From positions 37,917 to 58,407 of the forward strand of contig PATA01000008.1 of the NCBI GenBank assembly GCA_002713495.1: a DNA stretch of 20,491 nt. The letters are read 5' to 3'. How positions within the stretch are numbered: position 1 is the first letter of the stretch; every line of letters starts with the position of its first letter. Source of the DNA: Flavobacteriaceae bacterium. GTDB lineage: Bacteria; Bacteroidota; Bacteroidia; Flavobacteriales; Flavobacteriaceae. The notes under the pieces were generated by a model. It was given only the letters and a program-made list of their open reading frames with translations, ran no database searches and was not told where the DNA came from. Below are positions 7,729-15,463 of this stretch, in pieces. Made by a program: the position numbers and the translations under genes.

Positions 7729-9117
7729 GACTAACATCATTGTTTCAGGGTTCCAATTCACAGGACGTTTTTCAAAATAACTTTTATTTGCCAAAAGAGC
7801 AGCTCCTGCAGCTCTTAAACCAAAAGTAGGATCTTGTATAACTTTCCCTTTCCCTCTAATTGCCTGGAAAAAATTATAAAAATGATCATAACGCGCTCCT
7901 TTGTATTCTGCAGGGACCTCATAAAGAGATTCACTATTATTTGATGCAAGATCGTTTTTTTCAATATTTTTATTTTTATAGTTTTCGGTTATTTTTTTTT
8001 GAATTTTCTCTGTAAAAGCATTCATTGAATAGCTACTTGGAATTATTCCTTTTTTTGGCCTTATTAGTTTACAGGAATTAGAACTTACTTCCATAGCACC
8101 TTCAGTACCTATAAGTTTAAAACCTCCTCCACCTCCCGATCCTGATATAAAATTAACCCTCATAGAAGCATTGAATGCTTTATGAGTTTTTGTTTCGGGG
8201 TAATCATATAGACAAAGATTTATGTCTGGAACATTACGTCCATCTTTCCAATACCGAAGTCCTCCAGTGGAAAGTGCTCTTTTTGGACCATTAGAACTTA
8301 TGATATAATTTAAGCTTGAAAATGCATGGACAAACATATCTCCGGCAACTCCTGTTCCATAATCTTGATAATTTCTCCATCGAAAAAAACGTTTTAGGTC
8401 ATAGGGAACTTTAGTAGTTTCTCCAATAAAAAAATCAAAATCAACTGTATCTGGACTTGCATCAGGGGGGATTGGATATTGCCAAGCACCTTCAGCAGAG
8501 TATCGATCATTGTAAAAATCCAACAGTATAAGTTCCCCAATAGCTCCGTCTTTATATAATTCCTTTGCTTTTTGATTTCCTAAAGAAGACATTCTTTGAC
8601 TTCCAATTTGACATACACTTCCTGTTTTATTGTAAACTTTTATAATTTCGTGACCTTCTGTGAAATTTTGAACCATGGGTTTTTCGCAATAAACTGCTTT
8701 TCCTGATTTCATAGCTTCAATGGTAATTTTTTTATGCCAATGATCTGGAGTTGCAATGATTACGGCATCGATATCCGTTCTATCTAATATTATTCTGTAA
8801 TCACGACTTATAAAAAGATCTGTACCCCAAAGTTCTTTTGCCCTTTCTAACCTTCCTTTGTAAAGGTCACATACTGCAACCAATTTTATACCAGTTAGTT
8901 CTAGAGCAACATTGACATCAATTATTCCTTGAATTCCACATCCAATCAATGCTAAGTTGATTTGATCATTCGCTGAAAAGGGTTCCAAAGCATATGTGCG
9001 ATCAAGCTTTATTTTTTGTCTGTAAGCACCTGAAAGTAAATAGGGAAAAGAAGACACAATGGAAGAACCCAATGTCAATTTTTTAATAAATGATCTTCTT
9101 GTTTTATTTTTCCCCAT
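7726..9117 (-). CDS. Tat-exported Gfo/Idh/MocA-family oxidoreductase
   Basis: A 463-aa NAD(P)-dependent sugar oxidoreductase-type protein. The N-terminus has a twin-arginine export signal, TRRSFIKK (residues 6-13), followed by a short hydrophobic stretch, so the folded protein is probably moved to the periplasm or membrane. The Rossmann domain starts at about 53 (INLALIGCGIQG; G59-x-G61-x-x-G64), with the family's EKP signature at 145-147 (AVYCEKPM). The rest is the beta-sheet substrate domain, with glycine-rich GSGGGGGFKLIGTEGAMEV near the middle. Tat-exported members in Bacteroidota include GH109 enzymes, which cleave glycosides through a bound NAD redox cycle; whether this one is GH109 or a dehydrogenase is not decidable here. 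A role on sugars released by the neighbouring sulfatases is plausible. It is transcribed alone and divergently from the 73-aa gene. Confidence 0.88.
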   Translation of the reverse strand: MGKNKTRRSFIKKLTLGSSIVSSFPYLLSGAYRQKIKLDRTYALEPFSANDQINLALIGCGIQGIIDVNVALELTGIKLVAVCDLYKGRLERAKELWGTDLFISRDYRIILDRTDIDAVIIATPDHWHKKITIEAMKSGKAVYCEKPMVQNFTEGHEIIKVYNKTGSVCQIGSQRMSSLGNQKAKELYKDGAIGELILLDFYNDRYSAEGAWQYPIPPDASPDTVDFDFFIGETTKVPYDLKRFFRWRNYQDYGTGVAGDMFVHAFSSLNYIISSNGPKRALSTGGLRYWKDGRNVPDINLCLYDYPETKTHKAFNASMRVNFISGSGGGGGFKLIGTEGAMEVSSNSCKLIRPKKGIIPSSYSMNAFTEKIQKKITENYKNKNIEKNDLASNNSESLYEVPAEYKGARYDHFYNFFQAIRGKGKVIQDPTFGLRAAGAALLANKSYFEKRPVNWNPETMMLV

Positions 9118-9339
9118 CTTAATAACCTAATTTGTTATATTTATTTTTAATAAATTTAAAATTATAAATAGTTTTATTAAAGTTTCAATATTTTATGTTA
9201 TAAAATCCTATAAATTTATAATAAAGCTCAAAAAACAACTCCAAATACTCTAAAGTTAAATCTACTTTGTTTTTCATAAGACTTCCCTGTTTATTTATAT
9301 TACCTGGTTATTATTATAAATTTTTTTTAATTTTACAAT

Positions 9340-9561
9340 ATGAATAATAAATCAACTTTTTTGATTGCTGCATCTATTATTATTTCTGCGCTTTTGATAT
9401 CCCTTTCTAATAGGTATAAACCATCTTCTGTCAATGAATCATTCGTAATAGATTCTTGGACAGGCGACATATTTGACATACAAGGAAATAACTTAACTGA
9501 TATTCATGAAAATATTTCACCAGAAATAAATAATCCTGTTCAAACTGACAAAATTCAGTAA
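9340..9561 (+). CDS. Small membrane-anchored protein of unknown function (73 aa)
   Basis: I do not recognise the family. The protein has one N-terminal hydrophobic segment (about residues 6-23) after MNNKS, then a short polar part beginning RYKPSSVNES and containing VIDSWTGDIFDIQGN (about 36-50), and a flexible tail. The D-x-W-T-G-x-x-(Y/F) pattern is seen in other small membrane-tethered bacterial proteins as a single beta-hairpin, but no function follows from it. Reality as a gene is supported by an ATG start, sensible composition, 222 nt of free upstream sequence, and a strong terminator 48 nt after the stop (9609-9639). It is therefore likely a single-gene transcript. Confidence 0.6.
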   Translation: MNNKSTFLIAASIIISALLISLSNRYKPSSVNESFVIDSWTGDIFDIQGNNLTDIHENISPEINNPVQTDKIQ

Positions 9562-9608
9562 TTTATACATTGATAAAATAAACACTTTGCCTTTATAATC
9601 TTTTTGAT

Positions 9609-9639
9609 TGGAATTGATGTTGTTTCAATTCCATTTTTT
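9609..9639 (+). terminator. Rho-independent terminator after the 73-aa gene
   Basis: TGGAATTGA (9609-9617) pairs perfectly with TCAATTCCA (9625-9633) around a 7-nt loop, followed at once by six T (9634-9639). This is the clearest terminator in the window. It separates the small gene from the THI5/NMT1-like gene that starts 42 nt further on. Confidence 0.8.
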
Positions 9640-9655
9640 GCTTTTATATTTTTAA

Positions 9656-9663
9656 TATTTTTG
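9656..9663 (+). promoter_or_regulatory. Candidate -7 element for the THI5/NMT1-like gene
   Basis: TATTTTTG matches TAnnTTTG exactly, lies between the terminator and the TTG start, and would leave a leader of about 12 nt. The nearest upstream TTG (9638-9640) is only 15 nt away instead of 19-21, so the match may be chance in A/T-rich sequence. Confidence 0.35.
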
Positions 9664-9681
9664 TACGATAAAAAATAAAAT

Positions 9682-10584
9682 TTGAAAAAAATAAAATTAG
9701 CCTTAGACTGGACCCCCAATATTAACCATATTGGGTTTTTTGTTGCTTACAAGAAAAATTTTTACAGAGAATTCGGAATTGATATTAAAATAATTAATCC
9801 CTTTGATGATAATTATTCTATAACACCTGCAAAGAAAATTGAACTAAATATTGCTGAATTTGCGTTATGTCCAACAGAAACTTTAATTAGTTACAATACA
9901 AAAAAGAATAAAGTCAATTTAATAGGTATTGCTGCAATTCTAAAACAGGATTTAAGTGCTATAGTTGTTAATAAAAATTCAGACATAAATTCCCCAAAGG
10001 ATCTCGATGGAAAAAGTTATGCATCATTCAATGCGAGATATGAGGAGCACATAATAAAACAAATGATTATAAATGATGGTGGTTTAGGAAAAATTAATTT
10101 TCAATATCCTGACAAGCTTGGAATTTGGGAAACAATTATTAATAATAAATTTGATTCAACATGGATATTTAAAAACTGGGAAGGAGTGGAAGCCGAAAAT
10201 CTAAATTTAAAATTTAATTACTTTTCAATGAAAGATTATCAAATACCCTACTCCTATTCTCCAATTTTGGTATGTAATAAGAATAATTTAAGTTTAGAAC
10301 CATATATCAAGTCATTTATTGAATCAACAAAAAAAGGATTTACTTATGCTTTAAAAAATGAAGATGAATCAATTAAAATTTTAAAAAAGTATTTACCTTC
10401 AAAAGAAAAAAAAATAAATCTAAACAAAGCCTTTGAATTAACAATCCCATCAATGAGTATTGACAATGATTGGGGGAAATTTGATTTTAAAAAAATACAA
10501 CTTTTTCTTGATTGGTTGAACAAATTTAAAATTGAAAAAAAAGCATTAATTCCAAAAGAAATTTTTACAAACAATTATATCTAG
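9682..10584 (+). CDS. THI5/NMT1-like periplasmic-binding-fold protein without signal peptide
   Basis: A 300-aa protein of the NMT1/THI5-like (type 2 substrate-binding) fold. It begins directly with the mature-domain motif IKLALDWTPNINHIGFFVAYKKNFY, closely like the LDWTPNxNHxG opening of HMP- or formylpyrimidine-binding ThiY-type proteins. No signal peptide or lipobox is present, and an in-frame stop 6 nt upstream (9676-9678) leaves the TTG at 9682 as the first possible start, so the product should be cytoplasmic. Yeast THI5, which makes the thiamine pyrimidine from PLP and histidine, needs an active-site His and a CCCFC motif; the matching region here reads FALCPTETLISY and no cysteine cluster exists. 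A thiamine-synthesis role is therefore unproven. No ABC permease or ATPase lies nearby. Fold assignment is good; function is open. Confidence 0.72.
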   Translation: MKKIKLALDWTPNINHIGFFVAYKKNFYREFGIDIKIINPFDDNYSITPAKKIELNIAEFALCPTETLISYNTKKNKVNLIGIAAILKQDLSAIVVNKNSDINSPKDLDGKSYASFNARYEEHIIKQMIINDGGLGKINFQYPDKLGIWETIINNKFDSTWIFKNWEGVEAENLNLKFNYFSMKDYQIPYSYSPILVCNKNNLSLEPYIKSFIESTKKGFTYALKNEDESIKILKKYLPSKEKKINLNKAFELTIPSMSIDNDWGKFDFKKIQLFLDWLNKFKIEKKALIPKEIFTNNYI

Positions 10585-10774
10585 ACTTAATGATTATACT
10601 TAATTAATAAAATACATCAGACCAGCCTATCTAATTTTAACCAGAAAGACAAAGACAAATAATAAATAAAAATATGGTCTAAGTACTATCTGTATTTATT
10701 TAATACTTTATGAGAAGGTTGATTGAGATTTATGTTTATAATTTTAAATAAACTAATTTTATAGTAATTATTTT

Positions 10775-12319
10775 ATGATAAATATCAGATACAATAATAT
10801 TATCCCTTTCACTCTTTTAATATGTATACTGTTTAATTGTAATTCAAATAGACTTGAATCTAAAAAAAAACCGAATATTATAATTATTTATACAGATGAT
10901 TTAGGATATGGAGATGTTAGTGCATATAAAAAAGGAACCCTAAAAACACCAAACATTGATAAATTAGCTAATGAAGGAATACGATTTACTAATGGTTACT
11001 CTTCGTCGGCAACATGTAGCCCCAGCAGATATGCACTATTAACTGGAATTTATCCATGGAGAAACGCAAAAGCCAAAATAATTACTGGGGGATCATTAAT
11101 AGTTGATACCAGTGAGGTAACAATTCCAAAACTATTAAAAGAAAATAAATACCAAACTGGCATAGTAGGCAAATGGCATTTAGGGCTTGGATTAAATAAA
11201 ATAGATTACAACTCTGAAATATCGCCTGGACCAAATCAATTAGGTTTTGATTACTCCTACATTATGCCTGATACTCAAGACAGGGTTCCAACAGTGTATA
11301 TTGAAAATGGAAAAGTTGTTAATCTGGACCCAAATGATCCAATTAAAGTGGATTTTAAAACTAATTTTAAAGACCAACCAACAGGTAAAGATAACCCAGA
11401 ACTTTTAAAAATGAAATGGCATCATGGACACAATGGTTCGATAATAAATGGTATATCCAGAATAGGTTTTATGAAAGGTGGAGAAAAAGCTAAATGGAGT
11501 GATATTGATATGGCTGACCATTTTTTAGATAGGGCCAAAAATTATATAAAAAATAATAAGGATAACTCCTTTTTTCTTTTCTATTCACTTCAGCAACCAC
11601 ATGTTCCAAGAACACCTCATCCAAGATTTGAAGGCAAATCAGGTATGGGACCAAGAGGAGATGCAATAATCGAAGCTGATTGGTGTGTTGGAGAATTATA
11701 TGAAACACTCAAATCAATAGGAATTATTGACAACACTTTGATACTTTTTTCCAGTGATAATGGACCTGTTTTAAATGATGGTTATTATGATGATGCTGTA
11801 GAGAGAATTGGAGATCACTCACCCTCAGGAGGATTAAGAGGTGGAAAATATAGTTTATTTGAAGCTGGAACAAGAGTTCCTTTTATTTCCTATTGGAAGA
11901 ATAGAATTAAACCAGCAATCTCAGATAAAATAATATCACAAGTAGATATATTAAGCTCAATTGCAAAGATTATTGGATCAGATTATAGATCACAAGATGG
12001 AAAAGATCTATCTGAATTAATTTTGGATAATAAAGGTGCTGGAAGGAATGAATTAATACTAGAGGCAACCTCCAGAACCGCCTATAGAGATGGAGATTGG
12101 GTTATGATTCCGCCATATAATGGGAAGGAAGTATCAAAAAATGTAAATATTGAGCTAGGAAATTCTAAAAATTATAAACTTTATAATTTAAAAGATGACA
12201 ATTCCCAAAAAGCAAATTTATCAAATAAAAATCCTAAAAAATTAAAAGAAATGATCACTAAGTTTGAAAGAATAATAGGTAAGAAAAATACAAATACAAA
12301 AGACTTAATTTTAGAATAA
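10775..12319 (+). CDS. Family S1 sulfatase, lipoprotein (first of cluster)
   Basis: A 514-aa formylglycine-dependent sulfatase that hydrolyses sulfate esters. The N-terminus has a hydrophobic segment ending CILFNC, with C22 a probable lipidation site, so the enzyme is likely anchored to the outer membrane or periplasmic face. The alkaline-phosphatase-like core shows the metal ligands D41-D42 (IIYTDDLGYGD), the modified-cysteine motif CSPSR with C81, GKWHLG with K133 and H135, H276 in QQPHVPRT, and SSDNG with D328-N329. The active-site cysteine needs conversion to formylglycine by an enzyme not in this window. An unusual central part (about 205-235, KMKWHHGHNGS and following) is rich in His and should shape substrate recognition. 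Substrate: a sulfated glycan, otherwise unknown. It lies 10 nt before the next sulfatase gene and is probably co-transcribed with it. Confidence 0.93.
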   Translation: MINIRYNNIIPFTLLICILFNCNSNRLESKKKPNIIIIYTDDLGYGDVSAYKKGTLKTPNIDKLANEGIRFTNGYSSSATCSPSRYALLTGIYPWRNAKAKIITGGSLIVDTSEVTIPKLLKENKYQTGIVGKWHLGLGLNKIDYNSEISPGPNQLGFDYSYIMPDTQDRVPTVYIENGKVVNLDPNDPIKVDFKTNFKDQPTGKDNPELLKMKWHHGHNGSIINGISRIGFMKGGEKAKWSDIDMADHFLDRAKNYIKNNKDNSFFLFYSLQQPHVPRTPHPRFEGKSGMGPRGDAIIEADWCVGELYETLKSIGIIDNTLILFSSDNGPVLNDGYYDDAVERIGDHSPSGGLRGGKYSLFEAGTRVPFISYWKNRIKPAISDKIISQVDILSSIAKIIGSDYRSQDGKDLSELILDNKGAGRNELILEATSRTAYRDGDWVMIPPYNGKEVSKNVNIELGNSKNYKLYNLKDDNSQKANLSNKNPKKLKEMITKFERIIGKKNTNTKDLILE

Positions 12320-12329
12320 ATAAATTATT

Positions 12330-13811
12330 ATGAAAACCCTAATATTTAAAAATCTAATTATTTTTTTACTAATTCTATTTTTTAAATCGTGCAGTGATAA
12401 TGTGACAGCGGTAAAATCTAATAAAAAAATGAATTTTATAGTTGTTTTTGTTGATGATATGGGATATGGTGATTTGGGATCTTTTGGACACCCAACAATT
12501 AATACACCAAATTTAGATAAAATGGCTTATGAGGGTCAAAAATGGACACAATTTTATTCTGCCTCTAGTGTATGTACTCCAAGCAGAGCTGGGTTACTCA
12601 CCGGAAGACTTCCTATTAGAAATGGAATGATTGGAGCTAAAGACTGTTGTAGGGTTTTATTTCCTGATTCTAAATATGGACTGCCCGATTCTGAAATTAC
12701 AATTGCAGAAAAATTAAAAGAAAATGGATATAAAACTGCTGCAATTGGTAAATGGCATTTAGGACATAAAAAAGAATATCTTCCACTTCAACATGGATTT
12801 GATTATTATTTTGGTATTCCTTACTCTAATGATATGGACAAAATAAATGGTGAAACATGTTGCCCAGGGTCACAATATTGGCAAAAATATAAAGCTAAAA
12901 AACCAGAATCAACAAATTACAATGTACCACTTATTGAAAATAATGAAATTATAGAAAGACCAGTAGACCAAACAACCATAACAAAACGCTTTTCGAATAA
13001 AGCAATAGAGTTTATAAAAAAAAATAAAGAAGATAATTTCTTTATATATTTAGCTCACAATCTTCCTCACACTCCCCTATATGCCTCAGATGAGTTTTTA
13101 GGAAAAAGTAAAAGAGGTTTATATGGGGATGTAATAGAAGAAATAGACTATGGAGTTGGATTAATTATTGAAGAATTAAAAAAACACAAATTAGATAAGA
13201 ATACAATTATTGTATTTACCTCTGATAATGGTCCTTGGCTTCCATTTGAATCTCATTCTGGCTCTGCCGGTCTATTAAGAAATGGAAAAGCTACTTCATG
13301 GGAAGGAGGACAAAGGGTGCCTGGTATATTTTGGGGCGGAGATATAAAACCAGGAATAATTAGTGATTTAGGGTCAACAATGGATATATTCCCTACCCTT
13401 TTAGAAATGTCAAATACAAGTTTGGTAAGTGATAGAACAATGGATGGAATTAGCTTAAAAAATACTCTATTAGGTAAAGAACCATCAAAAAGAGAGACAG
13501 TATTTTATTATCGTCAAAGAGAGATCTACGCGGTTAGAAATTTAGAATATAAAGCTCATTTTATAACACAGGGAGCCTATAATTATCCTAAAGGAAGTGA
13601 TAAAAAAATAGTTTTGGATAAACCTTTACTTTATAATTTAAATATTGATCCATCCGAAAAATATAATATCGCAGATAAATATCCTGAGGTTATAGAAAAG
13701 ATTAATAAAATAGTTGAGGGACATAATAAAAATCTAGATAAACCAAAAGATTTACTTGAAGAAAGAGAATTCTCAAACTTAGATGCTGATGGAGATGGTA
13801 TTCCTGATTAG
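12330..13811 (+). CDS. Family S1 sulfatase, arylsulfatase A/GALNS-like (second of cluster)
   Basis: A 493-aa sulfatase with a hydrophobic N-terminus ending LFFKSCSDN, a degenerate lipobox with C21. Core motifs are FVDDMGYGDLGSFG (metal ligands D42-D43), CTPSR with the formylglycine cysteine C82, GKWHLG (K141, H143), HNLPHTPL, and TSDNGPW. The general layout, with LLTGRLPIRNGM after the active site, resembles the arylsulfatase A and N-acetylgalactosamine-6-sulfatase branch; the true substrate is unknown. Two CC pairs (C106-C107, C177-C178) could form disulfides near the active site. The C-terminus ends in SNLDADGDGIPD (482-493), an acidic D-x-D-x-D-G pattern like a single thrombospondin type 3 calcium repeat, followed directly by the stop. 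It begins 10 nt after the first sulfatase gene and converges on a second pair. Confidence 0.93.
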   Translation: MKTLIFKNLIIFLLILFFKSCSDNVTAVKSNKKMNFIVVFVDDMGYGDLGSFGHPTINTPNLDKMAYEGQKWTQFYSASSVCTPSRAGLLTGRLPIRNGMIGAKDCCRVLFPDSKYGLPDSEITIAEKLKENGYKTAAIGKWHLGHKKEYLPLQHGFDYYFGIPYSNDMDKINGETCCPGSQYWQKYKAKKPESTNYNVPLIENNEIIERPVDQTTITKRFSNKAIEFIKKNKEDNFFIYLAHNLPHTPLYASDEFLGKSKRGLYGDVIEEIDYGVGLIIEELKKHKLDKNTIIVFTSDNGPWLPFESHSGSAGLLRNGKATSWEGGQRVPGIFWGGDIKPGIISDLGSTMDIFPTLLEMSNTSLVSDRTMDGISLKNTLLGKEPSKRETVFYYRQREIYAVRNLEYKAHFITQGAYNYPKGSDKKIVLDKPLLYNLNIDPSEKYNIADKYPEVIEKINKIVEGHNKNLDKPKDLLEEREFSNLDADGDGIPD

Positions 13812-13915
13812 AATAATATTTGGTTTTTTTGAGGGAATATCAGTATTAAATGAAAAAAAGAAAAAAATTATAAAAATTTCCACAAATATTCCATTGGATT
13901 AAACTATTAAATAAA

Positions 13916-15463
13916 TTAAAATTTACTTTTTGGATAAGAGTAAATTGGTTTTGGTTGGCCTGTCTCTTTTGGAATGTACTGTTTAGTTATTCCATATGGT
14001 TTTTTTCTTGCATCAGTAATTCTATTACTTATGACTATTTTCAAAGAATCTCTTATATTCTTATAATCTTCATTATGTGCAAGATTGTTTAGCTCTTGCT
14101 TATCAAAATTATGATCATAAAGTTCAAAACCATGGATACCATTTTCACCCCATTGTGTTAATCTGTAACGATCTGTTTTTATGGAATAACCTTCGACTGA
14201 AGAACCAGAGTTTGCGATAATAACCTGTGATAATGCACTTTCTCTAACTTTTTTTGAGGAATCATTTAATAATGAAGCAAAACTTCTACCAGATACAAAT
14301 GATGGTGTTTTTTTACCCGTTAAATCCATTAGTGTAGGATAAATATCAATCATTTCTATCGGAGCATCCATTATTTTTTGATTCTTATTAATTCCAGGAC
14401 CAGATACAATCAAAGGAATACGAGTGCCATTATCAAAAAGTGTTTTTTTCATCCAATGACCATGTTCACCAAGATGGTATCCATGATCGGAAGTAAAAAC
14501 AACTATGGTATTTTTATCTAATCCTGTTTCTTTTAATTTATCAAGTACCCTTCCTACTTGTGCATCAATAAAAGATGTTGTTGCATAATATGCTTTTTTT
14601 ATTGTTCTTGCTAAATCTTTATCCAAATCATGTTGCTCAGATTTTGCTGAAGGTCTTACACTTTGAGCAGCAATTTTTGGAATACTATTTAAATAATCAT
14701 TGGAAACTTCAGGTATTTCAATGTCTTTTGAATCATATAGATCATAATATCTTTTTGGAGCTACATAGGGAGTGTGTGGTCTAAATAAACCAAATGCTAA
14801 AAAAAAGTTTTCTCTACTTTTAGCAAACTTATCCAAAAACTCAATGGTTTCGTTAGCTCCAATACCATCAGTTTGTTCTTCATCTGTACCCTCTGCAGCT
14901 AACCAGCTTAGAGTTCCACCGTATCGCTGCGGTTTTAAGGTGTTGATTTTATACTCTTCCAGTTTATCTCTCCCATAAGGGTTTACTGTTTGATCCCATG
15001 TATAGTTATCATCATTACCTGATGTTCCAATATGTGAAGGATTATGATAATGGAAGATTTTTCCAATTCGAACTGAATGATATTTTTCTTGTCTAAACTT
15101 TTGTCCAATTGTTATAACTTCAGGTATAGCATCCCTTATATTAATTCTTAGTTGTTTAATTTTAGTTTGGTCAGGATATAAACCAGTCATAAATGATGCT
15201 CTAGAGGGGCCGCACAAGGGGTACTGCACATGGGCATTTCCAAATAAAACACCATTTTTTACAAGTCGATCTATATTTGGAGTTTTAATTATTGAGTTAC
15301 CATATGCTCCAATATCACAATTTAAATCATCTGCAATTATAAAAAGTACATTAAGTTTTGATCTTTGGGAAATTGAATCGGAACTAATCGATAATATAGA
15401 TAATAATCCTATTAATAAATATTTATAATTTTTCATTTTATTAATTTTACTTTCAGTTAACAT
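13916..15463 (-). CDS. Family S1 sulfatase, iduronate-2-sulfatase-like (third of cluster)
   Basis: A 515-aa sulfatase of the iduronate-2-sulfatase-like branch. The evidence is FIIADDLNCDIGAYGN (metal ligands D45-D46), LCGPSRASFMTGLYPD with formylglycine cysteine C84, GLFRPHTPYVAPKRYYDLY, the AYYATTSFIDAQVGRVLDKL helix, and DHGYHLGEHGHWMKKTLF, all in family order. Unlike its neighbours it has an ordinary secretion signal without lipid cysteine. The frame starts with an ATG directly after the stop of the upstream gene (TAAATG); a second ATG at 15436 (codon 10, MKNYKYLLIGLL) would give a more standard signal peptide and is an equally likely true start. The 2-O-sulfated uronate specificity of characterised relatives suggests, but does not prove, an acidic glycan substrate. 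It is the distal gene of the minus-strand pair. Confidence 0.93.
   Translation of the reverse strand: MLTESKINKMKNYKYLLIGLLSILSISSDSISQRSKLNVLFIIADDLNCDIGAYGNSIIKTPNIDRLVKNGVLFGNAHVQYPLCGPSRASFMTGLYPDQTKIKQLRINIRDAIPEVITIGQKFRQEKYHSVRIGKIFHYHNPSHIGTSGNDDNYTWDQTVNPYGRDKLEEYKINTLKPQRYGGTLSWLAAEGTDEEQTDGIGANETIEFLDKFAKSRENFFLAFGLFRPHTPYVAPKRYYDLYDSKDIEIPEVSNDYLNSIPKIAAQSVRPSAKSEQHDLDKDLARTIKKAYYATTSFIDAQVGRVLDKLKETGLDKNTIVVFTSDHGYHLGEHGHWMKKTLFDNGTRIPLIVSGPGINKNQKIMDAPIEMIDIYPTLMDLTGKKTPSFVSGRSFASLLNDSSKKVRESALSQVIIANSGSSVEGYSIKTDRYRLTQWGENGIHGFELYDHNFDKQELNNLAHNEDYKNIRDSLKIVISNRITDARKKPYGITKQYIPKETGQPKPIYSYPKSKF

Noticed and set aside
13834-13892. Inverted repeat GGAATAT / ATATTCC between the convergent sulfatase genes, considered as a shared terminator
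   Set aside because: The arms are only 7 bp, 45 nt apart and not followed by a T run, so a functional terminator is not supported.
13808-13915. A possible frameshifted continuation of sulfatase 2 beyond its stop
   Set aside because: The shifted frame gives a lysine/isoleucine-rich stretch with no further calcium-repeat or sorting-domain pattern, so no broken extension is evident here.
14575-14978. Plus-strand open frames opposite the third sulfatase gene
   Set aside because: They are antisense to conserved sulfatase coding sequence and show no start context or recognisable domain.
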